Shown: in pieces, positions 11,511 to 23,624 of the stretch
Layout of the letters: each line of letters starts with the position of its first letter
Position numbering within the stretch: position 1 is the stretch's first letter
Assembly: GCF_001632365.1 (NCBI RefSeq)
Contig: NW_024468511.1
Location: 869,723 to 933,722, forward strand
Direction: 5' to 3'
Length of the DNA: 64,000 bases
From: Laetiporus sulphureus 93-53
Lineage: Eukaryota > Basidiomycota > Agaricomycetes > Polyporales > Laetiporaceae
Translations under genes and position numbers: made by a program
The notes under the pieces: generated by a model
Told to the model about the DNA's origin: nothing
Databases searched by the model: none
What the model saw: the letters and a program-made list of their open reading frames with translations, nothing else

Positions 11511-14500
11511 ATGTCCGCCGACTTTCCGTTCCCCATGTCCGACAACCGCTCGTATCCCCCCGGTACCGACCTGCGTTTCGATCAAGAGGCTATCGAGTAT
11601 CCCAACGCGTGCTATGCGTATCAGCCTGCTTACGAGCACAGGCCTTCCCCCCGCCCTATGTCTTATGAGAGCACTGCCTCCCGTCCCCTCGCCACGCCCG
11701 ACGACATTGTCTACTTCCATGACCAGCTTCCCCACCTGCAGCCATCTGACCCCGCTTTGCCCTCGCACCCACACTTCGACACGTCCTCCCCGCCAGACAC
11801 CAACGAGTCCGACAGGTCAAGTCCACCGCCCAATGCACCGGAGCGGCAGAGCAAGTCTCGACGAGAGAAGCCGCGCCTCGAGTTGGCTCCGGATCAGCCC
11901 TTGACCACCCAAGGCCGACCGCGCACTCGAGTGTTCGTCGCTTGCGTGCAATGGTAAGTCGTCGGTCGAGTTCGAGGACGCATCAGTTGTAACACTGTTC
12001 GTTCCAGCCGCGGCCGAAAAATTCGCTGTGATGGCGCGAGGCCTTCGTGCTACAACTGCAGCCGCCGTTCCGACGATAATGTGCTCTGCACATACGACGC
12101 AGCGCCCAAGCGTCGTGGTCCAGACAAGACGCCCGGCGCTCGCCAACGGGTAGTGTCAGGCTGTGGCGCCGACCAGGATCAACCTCGGAGGCGCCGAAGA
12201 CACCCTCCGGACGTTCCTGTAAAGGTTGATGGCGAAGAAGCAGCATCCGGGGCGGTCTCCAACGAAGCAAGTCCTTCCCGGAAGGCCCACTCCGCTACGC
12301 CGCCTTTGCCGACGCATAACTTGTCACCCTCGTTGACATTGCGGCCTTTACCGTCTCATTTGGAGAGCGCCGGCTCGAGGGGGGCTTACGCGCGCAGTCA
12401 TCAGCTCACTCCCATCGTCATCCCCACACCGAACATTGGTCCTGCACACCATAGCCCCGAGGGCGTGCTCTACTCGCAGGTGTCGCCCTACACTCCTGTT
12501 CCCACGCTCACTTCGCTTAGGTCTTCGCCTCAACGACAACCCCGATATGAACCTGATACTACGGGACTCGGCCACCCAACAATGGGCTCGGCGTTTCCAC
12601 TCTCGGTGCCTGGATCTGCTCTATCACATGGTAACGAGGAGGTCGGTCAAAGTACATCGCTTCCCGCAGAGCCCTCGATGCGTTATGCCCAGGAGACCTA
12701 CTGGGAGGTCGTGTTGAGCTTCTATTCCACCAACTATGACTATCCTCAAGGCCACCCCGGCCCGCTTCCTCCTGGCTTGCGACAGTCAGCGACACACAGG
12801 GTCTACGATGACATCCGTTTTCTCCTCCAATACTCGTCTTACTGGCTGTCGTTCCTCAACGTTAACCGTCTGTTACGGAGACTGCAAGATCCGATAGAAA
12901 GGACGTCGCTGCAGCCCGCGTTTGTCCTGGGTGCGCTCGCGCTGTCGACGTTTCTCCAGAGCTCGGACTCGGAGCACGGCAGCGGGGCCCGGGGGCGCGA
13001 GCGCGCGTTGCGGCTGCGCGACGAGGCACAAGGCGCGCTGGAAGCGAGTCTGAGCGCGAGGTGGGTAGACGACAATCTCGTCCAAGCAAGCTGGGTAACT
13101 GCCCCGTGCTCTTCGTCCCGATCGACGCTGCTCACCGCTCCCTCGTGTTGCAGGTCATCGCGTTCTTCGAGGTGTGCGTGCACCCGCTGCACTCGACCGA
13201 GCGTGTGCGCGCTGCGCTCGGCATGCTCGACTCGCTCATTCGCTGTTTGGCGCTCACGTCCGTGGATGCGGGCGACCCGCGCGTGAGCACGTTTGTGCAG
13301 CGCTCCGCCCCGGTGCTCCCCCTCGCAGGGCGCGAGCGGAGACATGTCAGTCGGGAGGAGTTTGACGCGGCTCAGCATCCCCCGCACAGTCCGCCGCCTC
13401 CGCGCTTGTTCGGCGAGTGCTGGTGCTCGGCGTACACGCTCGGGCAGATGTCCCCGGGCACGACGGAGATTGCGCCGCTGTGGAGCCATACTCCGGCGTG
13501 GGTGGGTGACTGGACGGAGGGCGATATTCGCAAGGAGGAGTGCCGACGGTTGGTGTGGAGCACTGTCATTATGGTGGCGGGGTATACGTCGTACAACGCG
13601 GCGTACACTATGCCGCATGTGGACTTGTTCGTGCTGGACCCTGCAAATGTGAGTGCTCTACCACCGGTCGTTTTAATCAAGAACTGATGAGGGAGGGCGG
13701 CAGTTTGCTCTTCTTTTGCCTGGGGAGTCGCTGTTCCGGGCGGCAACTCCGGCGTCGAAGGATTCGGTCTGGGCGCTGTATATGCGCTCGTTGTTACTGT
13801 GGAATGGCTGCGTACGCATGCGCGCCGATATGAGCATGAGTGATGCGGAGAAGGCTCAGTATGCTATGGATACCTGGATGGAGATTGACCGTATCGAGGA
13901 AACGCTCAACTCGCATACGTGTGATATCGAGAGAACTTTCTTGTTCGTCAGCCGTGATTATCTCTTCATGTGAGTTTTCCCCCTTTATGCCGTATCTACA
14001 GCTGATTTTTTGATCGTGAGCAGTGCTCGCTTATATACCTATTATGATTTACAGCGATATGCGCCGAACATCGAGGTGTAAGTCATCGGGTTTGTGAAGA
14101 GGAACGATCTCGCTGACCAGTGTGTAGCAATGCTAACATCATCCGCTCAAAAGCTAAGGAGTGGCGTAAGTGGCTCGTCGCATGCAGGCAGACAGGTGTG
14201 ACTTACCGTCGTTCAACAGTCACGCATCATGATTCAATGGCGAAGCGTGCCATGTACGGGTTACACACGGTGACGGGGCAGCCGACGAGCAGCTTGTCTG
14301 GGCGGCCATTCTACCTGTGGTGGTTCATGGGCCATATCTCAAGGTGTGTCCGGTGCTTTTGGTGCGTTCTCGGACCCCTGAACAAAGTAGAGCGTGCAGG
14401 ATGATCACTATGTGGACCACCGACAACTCCCTCGTCATGGCATTGCAAACTTGCAAATCTCTGTTCGCCCCTCTTCAATATCTCATGTCACTCTGGCCTT

Positions 14501-14675
14501 GCGCGGGTGGGTGTTCGGTCATTGAGATGCCTGCTGTGACTGAACGACTGCTCCAGAGTCTACGCGGAGGGCCCAAGAGCTTGAGAAGAGGATGATCTCT
14601 GCGTGCCATGCGGCAGGCGTCCCGGCTCCTGCACCGCTAGCCTATTCGCCCCGGTTTCTAGATGGTTCGATCTGA
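11511..14675 (+). CDS. Zn2Cys6 fungal transcription factor
   Basis: Nuclear DNA-binding regulator. A Pro/Ser-rich N-terminus of about 135 residues precedes the binuclear cluster CVQCRGRKIRCDGARPSCYN, then CSRRSDDNVLC, followed by a basic linker (PKRRGPDK). All six cluster cysteines are present, and the cluster is split by an intron at 11954-12007 inside the second Cys codon. Further exons: 12008-13094, 13154-13648, 13704-13969, 14024-14077, 14128-14165, 14220-14343, 14400-14506 and 14557-14675. The middle part contains a fungal-specific transcription factor (fungal_trans type) region with SYNAAYTMPHVDLFVLDPAN. The protein ends LAYSPRFLDGSI. The start is the ATG at 11511. Target genes cannot be deduced; it is not in an obvious metabolic cluster. 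Confidence 0.88.
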
Positions 14676-15146
14676 TATTCGTGGACGTTCGCCGGGTCGC
14701 CGCGAGATTGCAAACATTTCTACGAGGGACAAAACATGTCTATACCCTAGATATCCAGCTCCGAGAACAGAACACTGACCAGTGCTTTACATACCTTTCC
14801 GCACTAATGACCCGCCCATATCTGGAGACGAACGCAGAATCTGTGCCGAGGTAGTAGTACCAAATAGTGTATCAACAAGTAGCCCGACGAACGGACAGTT
14901 TGTCTGATACCCCACCCTGTATCCGCTTCTCATTGATTGGAAACAAAAAGCATGGCGACGAATTGGATGTTCGCGCAGAGATTAAATGACGGTGGTTCTT
15001 GATCGTAACGTGTGACCGGCCTGTATGTACGCACCGCCGAGTTGATCCAAGGCCACCGTGACTTCAGCCACGACTTCCCGAATTAGCCACGATCACCTCT
15101 TTATACTGTACCCTCATCACCGTCCGCGCATCTCAACTAAGCCCAG
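14676..15146. other. Intergenic, upstream of the CHFR-like gene
   Basis: About 470 bp between two plus-strand genes, expected to hold the 3' UTR of the transcription factor and the promoter of the CHFR-like gene. No other structure was seen. Confidence 0.5.
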
Positions 15147-17218
15147 ATGCCACCAGAGACGTCTTCAGCGTCGGCCGCCGCCGCGGCGTTGCCGGCGTCA
15201 CCGTCGTTCGCGGACATTGCAGAGTCAGAATCAGAATGGTTGGCGTTGTCATCTGTGCTTCCCGCCAAGCGAAGGGCGTCCCTATCACACGAGGGAATGA
15301 TGGATGAAGCGGGTTCGAAGAGACTCAAGGGGGATCGTGTCGAAGAAGCGCAAAGGGGTGATGCGCCGCGAGAGAAGCCGCAGGCGATCGATGGGAAGGC
15401 TCTCGCTAATGAACTCGAGCAGGAGCTGCAGTGCGCGTGCTGTTCCGCACTAGTTTATCGTCCGGTGGTCGTCATGCCATGTCAACACTTTTTCTGTGGA
15501 AGGTAACGCTCTAGTTCCGGGTCGTTGAAGGTCGCTTACGCTCTGCTCTAGCTGTATCGTTATGTGGATTCGGGTGAGTGGCTGAAGCATAGCATAGCAT
15601 GCGGTCCATCGCATCAGGACGCTGTGGCGCGTACATGTGCGCTGTATGCGCTGTATGCGTCTATCCATTTATCCGTCATCATGTTCTGCCATCGCAAGTC
15701 TGCTTGCTGACGTGAAATACCGCAGAACGGCGGGTCCAATTGTCCGGCATGTAGAGCCATGTCAACAGTAGTGTCTCCCTCTCGTGCTCTCCAGACGATG
15801 GTGGACGTTTTGCTCCGCGCCGCACCGTCTAAAACGCGACCCCAGAACGAGCGGATACAAGCAGACGAGGTGTATAGGGCCGGTTCAACCTTGCGGGTAC
15901 TGTGCTTCCTACTCACTCCTTGCGACTATTGTTGCTGAGAACGCTATGTGCCGAAGTTACCTTCACCCAGGCAGGCTTCTCCCGAACCTAATATGGCATC
16001 CCGCAATGCCAACTTTGTGCATCCTTGCCCTCACTGTGCGGCTGGAAACTCTTGGGGCTGGAGATGTCCTCAGCCTATCGTGGATCCTGAGATGGATCCA
16101 GAGAACGCTTGGCACACAGAAGACGGGTCCCCTCCGGGCCACGCATACTGCGGCAATTGGTACTTGCGTCGCTTTCGCTCCTGTGTGCACCTTCTCATAT
16201 CCTGCTCTAGTGAGAACATCCTTGCGCTGCAGGCCCCTCCAACAACCAAGTGCGATCTTTGTCAGGTAGCCTTCTGCGGCATTGGCGTTCCGGGACGTTG
16301 TGTGGCTGCGCCTCTTCTGAACCAGCAGCCGCATGGATTGTCTGACCTGAGCGATCTCATTCAATGCGGAGAGGTCTATGATTGTTTTGATTCCAATACT
16401 GTCGAAGTTGACATAATGCTTGACTATATGACCGCTCAATCGCTATCCCCAAGACACATTTATCGCGAGGTAAGGAGAGGCCGTCCGTTGTCGATCACCC
16501 AACGTAGCAACACTCAAACCCCTCATTGCTAGATTGTGGCTTACATCCAGAGCCAGCCAAGACAATTTGCGCCGTTGATCGAGCTGGACCTCTTCATGGA
16601 CGTGCACGGCGTGGCCGGTGGCGTTGACCCAGACTTGAACGCACCTCGAAACAGGATTTGTAGGGTATGCGCGACCGAGGTCTTCCTTTGGGGCCTCCGT
16701 GACTGGTGGGTGCGAGAGCGAAGAAAAGGGTTTCTCGCAGACTGGGTCGTGAAGCGTCCAGACTGCCCCGAGGGCAGCTTATGCTCCAGACAGAAGGATC
16801 ACGGTAAGTTTTGTCGTTTCCGATTCAGGCGGGCGCACATCGATAGCTGATTGTTTTCTTTGGTGGTTCGAAATCAGGTCATGCGAAAGAATGTGGGCTT
16901 TGTCCACTTTGCTTGTCTATCGACGCTCACACGTACTGATCTGTTCTCACAGTCAACCACATCATAACTCCACCGGAGGCTCTTCAAGCTATGCCCGGTC
17001 CCGCTGCACCGCATGTACCAATGCCCGAGCATCAATTGGCCCTCCCTGCTGGATCTCAACATGCAGAAGCGGCCGCATTGCCTCAATTGCTCCCTCTGGC
17101 TGGCGCAAACGCGGCTAGTGCAAATGGTCTAGAGGCTACTTATTTCTCACAGATGTCCGGTAACGTCTATGGCCCAGATTCTCAGGACTTCAGAGATGAG
17201 GTCGACGCACTGCTGTGA
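15147..17218 (+). CDS. CHFR: CHFR-like RING E3 ubiquitin ligase with PBZ finger
   Basis: Putative E3 ligase of the mitotic checkpoint/DNA damage type. Eight exons are read: 15147-15502, 15552-15573, 15726-15896, 15975-16159, 16211-16469, 16533-16803, 16878-16892 and 16953-17218, giving about 514 residues. The RING lies at about residues 96-135 (C96, C98/C99, CQHFFCGSC, then CPACR). A CHFR-type cysteine-rich region follows (CPHCAAGNSWGWRCP, KCDLCQVAFCG, RICRVC). A PAR-binding zinc finger, RPDCPEGSLCSRQKDHGHAK then EFNHI, is completed only by the 15-nt exon. In animals PBZ binds poly(ADP-ribose). The FHA domain that opens animal CHFR and yeast Dma1/Chf1 is absent: the first 95 residues are Ala/Ser- and charge-rich. 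The domain calls are strong; the function is by homology. Confidence 0.85.
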
Positions 17219-17631
17219 TATTGATGTTGCTGTAATACGACGTGATGGTGCCATATGATAGATTAGATTACGCCATGTAGAGTCCTAAAGTGCTAGGCTC
17301 CTGCAGCGGCGACCCCTGGAATTCTTCATTTGTGATTCTCCCCTTCTCCATGTATTACTACTGTTTTTGCTTGTCCTGTGTACAATAGGAATCACTGCAT
17401 CGTCTTTCTGAACGCTGAACCCAGCAACGGACAAGAACGAGAGGCCGACACGACGAACAGTACCTAAGAGCTTGAGGTCAGATTCAGCATCTATTCTATC
17501 ATAATAGCCAGAGTACAGCAGGATAGCAGCAATTACCGATAGCGTACATAGATATAATCAATACAACAATCCCTGATAGATCGAGTTAAGAGGTCCAGCA
17601 GTCTCATACCGAGAACTGCGAGCACACCACC
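17219..17631. other. Convergent intergenic region
   Basis: About 410 bp between the stop of the plus-strand CHFR-like gene and the stop of the minus-strand serine-rich gene. It is AT-richer than the flanking exons. No gene or repeat was seen. Confidence 0.5.
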
Positions 17632-18783
17632 TTAGTGACACAGGCGGTCGTTCCGCTGGGCGTGCACCTCCAGCGGACTACGCACATTCTCAACGGCCAG
17701 CTTGTCGATTTGTGCCCGCGCAGCTGCTTTCTTCCTCTTTTTTTCCTCAGCTTTGGCCATGCTGAGGTTTAGAGCGGAACCGTTGAAATGGAAAAGATGT
17801 TCCACGGTCTGTGTCTTTTTCACCTCCTTGGTAAAGAACCGTGCGATAGCATTACTTGCACTTCGCTTCGACCTGTTGATCACCGTGCGCGAGACATGTT
17901 GAGCAGGAGAGCCGCTTCTCGACGACGACACTGCAACCGCAGATGCGACGTTCGCCGTTTTCGGTCTGTGCACTTGGTGCTCGCGAGCTGGCTGGTTGTC
18001 CGACCTCGACCTCTCTTGTGCTGCCTCCTGACTTGGGCCGCACTCATGGACAGAGCCAGGTTGCGCCTGCATGGTCAAGTTCGGAAGCGACGAGTTCCCC
18101 CTCGCATCGCTGTAGAACAGATCGCGCGGCGATTCCGCATCCTCAGGTGGACTGACTTCCTCGATCACCTCCAGCACCAGGTGACCGTGCGCAGACACGG
18201 GAGTCATATCCACCGGAGTAGACAGGGTGGCAGCCGTCGGGCTGACCGGTGGCGAGCGATGGAACGAAGACGTTCGGCTTAGACTAGGCGTGGAGAGAGA
18301 GCTATACGAAGTCGACGTCTTCAGCGATGGTAGCGATTCCCCATCCCAAGTGGGTCGTCGAGGCGTCGAGGGCAGGTGGAAAGCAGGGAATGCAGCCTGG
18401 ACGGGTGAGTAGACAGCAGCCTGGCAGAAATCGTCCTGGGTGGACTCCGCGTTCAACGAGCTGCTGCTGGCAGACAGGGAGGAGAGCGAAGAGGGCGGAT
18501 CTACATCAACGCACTGGGCCTGCGCCAACTCTGTGCTGCGATAGACATCGAGCAGGGAATTCGCGCGAGACCGGCTGCCATAAACTGGTGTTCTCGACGC
18601 GTTCTCATCAGTCTCAATGGTCGGCGACATCAGTTCAACGATTGCACACAATTCTCTGTCTGTTGACAAAGACACAGCGCTGCTTCGGTAGCTGCTTCGC
18701 GACGTCCGCCTGCTTGACGAAGGCGAGGGAACTGCGGACGCCGTGGACGGGAGCTTGGAAGGTCGCGCCGGAGGAATGAACAC
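17632..18783 (-). CDS. Serine-rich protein of unknown function
   Basis: A single uninterrupted frame of 383 residues. It is strongly Ser/Pro/Thr-rich in the first 240 residues (SSLSSLSASSSSLNAESTQD and similar). The C-terminus is basic and probably helical (AKAEEKKRKKAAARAQIDKL). There is no signal peptide, membrane segment or catalytic motif. Phosphorylation-prone disorder is likely. The intact length and composition, unlike the opposite strand, support a real gene. The ATG at 18783 is taken as start, although an upstream exon cannot be excluded. I do not recognise the family. Confidence 0.65.
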   Translation of the reverse strand: MFIPPARPSKLPSTASAVPSPSSSRRTSRSSYRSSAVSLSTDRELCAIVELMSPTIETDENASRTPVYGSRSRANSLLDVYRSTELAQAQCVDVDPPSSLSSLSASSSSLNAESTQDDFCQAAVYSPVQAAFPAFHLPSTPRRPTWDGESLPSLKTSTSYSSLSTPSLSRTSSFHRSPPVSPTAATLSTPVDMTPVSAHGHLVLEVIEEVSPPEDAESPRDLFYSDARGNSSLPNLTMQAQPGSVHECGPSQEAAQERSRSDNQPAREHQVHRPKTANVASAVAVSSSRSGSPAQHVSRTVINRSKRSASNAIARFFTKEVKKTQTVEHLFHFNGSALNLSMAKAEEKKRKKAAARAQIDKLAVENVRSPLEVHAQRNDRLCH

Positions 18784-19012
18784 CTTCGTAGCAACAGCTG
18801 TTGCCGGGCGGAATGAACCTGCTGGAAACCGCCATGCGCGCCCATGAGTCCTGCGAACTCATAACTCACTTATATAGTCAAATTGCGATCACTGACCTAT
18901 TCTCTGGCTCGGCAATTGGCTGGCTGAATAGACGACCTCCGACATCGCGCGAGGGCGCAACGTCACAAGCGAGTTTGCGTCCGAGTCCGCCGATGGCACC
19001 GGGTCTAAGGTT

Positions 19013-21614
19013 TCAGGGCCCAACAACGATCAGCCAGTCCACCCGAAGAAGCAGAGGCCGCTCACTTGACGCATTGTTGTACCCGACGTTGGCACCTCCG
19101 GCGCCGCCCTCGGACGACCCGTGCATATAGGACGCGTCGGACATCCCGCGTGGCCGTGCTGCATTGGGAGGTTCAGACGGCCCCCCGGCACCGCCTCCAG
19201 CCCCGTCGGTGCCATTCCCACTTCCGTTCGTTGAGTCTGGGGGCTTTCCTCCAGACGAACTGTCCTTGTCAGGACGCGCACGGCTGCCAGGAGGGCGTTT
19301 CTGACTATATGCCTAGAGCCCATCGCTCAATACCCTTTGCATATTGCATGATGCGAACAGGGCTTACCATGACGACACGAAGTGCCCTGCACCACATCAG
19401 CCGCTAATCAGATATTGATACTTGGGAAACGAAAAACATACCGGATTTGGAGGCTCCGGCAGCCACAGAGCGTCGAGACCCCGTAGATGCCCACCGATGT
19501 CGCATAGCTCAGCGCGCGATGCATCGCATGCTTGACGAGTGACTGCAGGTGGGCCAGCTCGTACGTACTCGACAGAAGCAGCAGCTGGGTAAGGACCGCG
19601 GGCGCATGCTGCAGAGGCGTGATCAGTGCCATTGAATAGAAGTACTGCACCAGCGCCAGGGTAATTGGGTAGGGCTCCGATAGGTGGAACGCGCGCGGGG
19701 TCAGGCGTGGGTCCGGACGAGGCTCCTGCCCGTCGTACCCGCCAGGTAGTTCAGGAAGAGGAACGTGTTCTGGGATCGTGGGCATCGCCTCAGCTTCTCG
19801 CTTCGCTGCCTGAACGAATCGCCTCTGCTGCTCCTTGAACCATGGCCAGCGCTCTTCGAGCATCTTGCGCGAGCACCTGATCTTGCGGCCATCGTCGCAC
19901 ACGATCTCGAAGTCAGTGAGAACACCCTCCTCGAAGGCTGCAAGGCCGAGCTCTTGCGAGGGTACGTCCAGCAAGGGGAAAGGCGGTTGGTAGATGCCGA
20001 ATGCCTCCAGATCAATGCACGTCACGTGGTCCCAGCTGAGGAGGCGGCGATTGTAATCCTCGACGAGGTTCCCATGTCGGTTGCCAAACACCATAAACTT
20101 GTTCGCGGCAGGCCAAAGGCAGCTTCTGAACCACGAGCCCGTGGCGAGTGCGCTGCCAGGGTCGATGCGCGACCACGTCATATTGATGAGATCCAGCGCC
20201 CATATTGAGAAAGATTGGTAGGTCTGTGAGAGATAGGTGCCAGCGACAATGAAGTGCGTCCCGAGAATAGCTCCCGTGGGGAAACGAAGGCCGGGGGGGA
20301 ATGAAGTGCCAGTCATGGAAGCAGAACGATCGGACACGGTAAAATCACCGTCAGAAAGTGGAGAGAAGACTTCCAATTCTCGCTGAACGTCTGTGAACTG
20401 CAGTGGCTTTAAAATGTGCCATCATTTAAACGATGAGGAAACACACACATTGTAATTGCTGAAGAGAAAAATATCACATGGATACTCATCAGTGGGAGGA
20501 GCCGAATACGGCAAGTGCACAAGCGATTCTGATTGAGTGACCTGTGCTGTGGGAGGTGCAGCCTTGTTCACCTTGAATCGAGTTCCAGGTGGACCAAGAG
20601 AAGAGGACGCCTGACCAGTGCGCAGTTCTTCTTGAGGTAGCCGAACACGCGTGTCGGCAGTGGCCGCCACACTTCTGTATGTACCACAATGCCGAGCGTA
20701 CTCACGGCGCTGCACCCAAACCTTCGCTGCGAGATCGTAGATGTACACGTCATCTAGCCAGACATTGTCCAAGTCTTGGCCTCCGATAACGAACAGGCGG
20801 TCGGCAGTGACGGAGCTAAGGTGGGCGTAACGAGCGTTGGGTACAAGGGAGGAATCGCCAGATGTCGTGGCGGCTGGAAGCCAGTGTCCAGTGGTGAGGT
20901 CGAACAGTCGGACATCGTTCAAAACGCAGAGATCCTCTGGATTGTCGGACTGCGGCTTGATGGCCATGCCGCCGAAAATGATGAGATGGTTGTGCCCTTA
21001 CCGACGCGTCACTTGACGTGTCGACGTGAAGTATGAAAACGACTTACATGTATCTGCGCTGTGAAAATACCGCGCCTGCGGAATGTCGTCGGAGGGTGAT
21101 TGCGGAATCCGGTCCCAGCTGCACGTCTCGAAGTCGAAGACGTAGATATCCGAGACCATTTTGCGTTCGGACACCAAGCGACCTCCCTAGTCGAGCGCAT
21201 TCAGATTCCTGGCCCACGTGCAAATGAAGGATAGCAAATAAATCTATCTTACATAAAGGTACATCTTGGACCCTATGACGGTGGTGGACGCGCCCTGGTG
21301 CGGGGTGAGCACATAGAGCTGGCTCGCGCGACCTAAGCGAGACTCACGACGAGCTTGGGGGGCACAAAGCCAGTGGTCCTGCGACAGAACGCGGTGAGGT
21401 CTGAGATTGGATACATCAAAACCGCGTGTGCGATACAGGGAGGGACAGGGACGGAGAAGGAGGAAAACGATGGCCTGGAGAGATGCGAATCAACGGGAGT
21501 TGGGTGTGCATTTGAGGCGTTCTGGATGGCCCGATGCGGAAACTCGGATCTGGTCACCCAATCTCGCCCAGTCGGCATCTTCCCCGCCGTCACGCCATGT
21601 CTCGCGTCCGTCAC
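19013..21614 (-). CDS. ral2: Kelch-repeat/BTB protein, Ral2/LZTR1-like
   Basis: Predicted adaptor with an N-terminal Kelch propeller and a C-terminal BTB domain. The fission yeast relative Ral2 acts in Ras activation, and animal LZTR1 is a CUL3 adaptor for Ras-family GTPases; neither role is shown here. Kelch strands: VPPKLVGASTTVIGSKMYLY, GGRLVSERKMVSDIYVFDFE, YAHLSSVTADRLFVIGGQDL and NVWLDDVYIYDLAAKVWVQR. BTB part: LTDFEIVCDDGRKIRCSRKM through YFYSMALITPLQHAPAVLTQ. The 3' end includes a 19-nt exon (19368-19386) and a Gly/Ser-rich tail ending LLLRVDWLIVVGP. An intron at about 21290-21348 restores the KLVGAST join. The N-terminal exon is uncertain: 21614 is only the upstream limit of the frame. 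Confidence 0.8.
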
Positions 21615-23624
21615 GGCGCGCGCTCTCTCCGCACTGGTGTGACCGCCGCTGCTCGGTGGATTGGCTTACCATCCTGTATTGCTGTCCAACAAGCAGCAGC
21701 ACATGCCCTATAGGCCCCAGATCTCCTCTGTTGACCAAAAGCGCGCCGTGTCCGCATCGCCCTCCTCTGCATCCACGTTTCTCATCTCGCCCGCCTTCTG
21801 TGCTTCTATAGACTGACGCGCTTGAACTTATCGGGATGCCGTTCCCTCAGCGTCGATTCGCGCTACCACGGGGCCCACATCTCCTCTGCAGCTTCCCCAT
21901 CTCGATGTGCACCAGCGATGAGAACGCGACATATGATCCTCGGGGCTTAGCTCGCTGCCCGACACGGTCCGCCATTCCCCTCAACCAATGGACGCATGAC
22001 GTGGCTGCGGAGAAATCGCTATTCCATTCTGGTTCCCAGCTTCGCTTGTTGCTCTTTGCCTGGGTTTTGACACCAACCCACTGATTAGACTTGGCATCGC
22101 AGCAGTCAGTGCGCTCGCAACCTCAATCAATGCACTCGTCTCCATGTGAGCGGACTTGATGCGAGAATACGTTCCCCCTCCATCCACAGAGCGCTGACGA
22201 TCCAATTTCCAATGTCGTCCATTGCAATTCTTCTCGGGCCCGCTCACGATCCATCAGGTTGCTCTGGTAAAAGTTCTGCGCGATCCAACGACGAGCCTCA
22301 AGACGCCTGCTGAGCTTACGCAGTTCTCACAAGTTCGAGAATGGCTCTTGCGAACACACTCTGGGCCGCAACCGCGACCACACGAATCCGAGGCAGAAAG
22401 GTGGATGCGAGAAGTCTAACTGCGTTCACTCACCGAGCTAAAGACACCGTCTGCAACGCTGCTGCCACCAGTATCCTTCCTTCTCGGTTCCACCGCTGTT
22501 CGTAATCTCCTTCACACGCCGTATTACCGCGTGTATTCGAGCAGAAGCTGAGAGCGCTCGAGGAAACGGTCTCGTTTCCGCGTAATCTGACCATTGCTGG
22601 CTACTACGACGTCACTCGCCGGAATAAGGATAACAGTATGCGACATCGGCCATGCACGGCTCGAGGCACTTTACGCCAGGAATGGTGCTCTTCCTTCGGG
22701 CCCGCTGCCCATCATCAGCATGAGGCACCGTCGGTCAGACATATCTGCCCGTTGCAGCTATTCGATCTCCGTACAAGGCAAGAGAGATGGATCGACGCCC
22801 GCTGTCCGAGCTCGATTCGCGCTGTCAAACTTCGCGGCGTGCCCTGAGCGTGGACATTCACTTCTCAGCTCCTGCTGCGTGGAACATCGGGTCAAAGGGC
22901 TCAATGAGCTTCGATTGTTGGCGATGTCGCCGCGCGGATATACCGCGCATTCAGATAGGCACGGTCGCTACTCGAGTTCCGCGCTTCCCAAGTGTCGGAA
23001 CGAGGCCTAGAGAAGGATACAAAGCTTCGTTGCTGTCGGCCTCGAGGCTACATAGCTCGCACACCGGTTCCGAGTCCGCGTTGCACTCCATATCGCCAAC
23101 TTCAAGCTTTAATCTCCGTGCTTCAGCTTCGATTCTCTCCTGCTACCTTTTCATGTAAGTAGATCCATGTATGTCGGTGCTTATCTCGAAAGTCGAGGTC
23201 ACGATGGTTCTAGCCGTTCTATGTATGTCGACGTTGTCGAATGAATGTCTTGCTACCGGGGCCTGATGGTATTTTGTAATATGTGCGGTTAAGCTATGCA
23301 GCGATGTCCAATGTGTTCTATTCAATGGAGATTGCGGAGAGCTCTAGCGGCTACTCCACACCGCCGGGATGGTGAGTTCAGTCATGGAATTCGGCCGCGT
23401 TCCACACCTCGGTGTCGACTCGATGTCAACATTACAACATTAACACAAAAAGGCTGATTTTGGATGGTCCCGAAGGGCGCTAGTTCCTGAGAATGCGGAT
23501 GATTGATGACCTGGATCTGGTTAGACAAAATACAACATTGACGATGTATCGTACATCGGGAGAGTAAATGCACCCACCGTACATGCCTTGACCTCATCGT
23601 ATTGAAATTGTCCTGTTCCATGCA
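21615..23624. other. Two kilobases without a secure gene
   Basis: A possible plus-strand gene lies at about 22215-22845. Its pieces read KTPAELTQFSQVREWLLRTH near 22.3 kb and EETVSFPRNLTIAGYYDVTR near 22.6 kb, ending RAVKLRGVP at about 22845. Candidate introns exist, but no single join preserves frame throughout and no family was recognised. The rest, including the 3' flank of PDX3, shows nothing clear. Confidence 0.25.

Noticed and set aside
21333..21354. A 15-nt intron in the Kelch/BTB gene
   Set aside because: Too short for splicing. A longer intron to about 21290 gives the family-typical KLVGASTT join.
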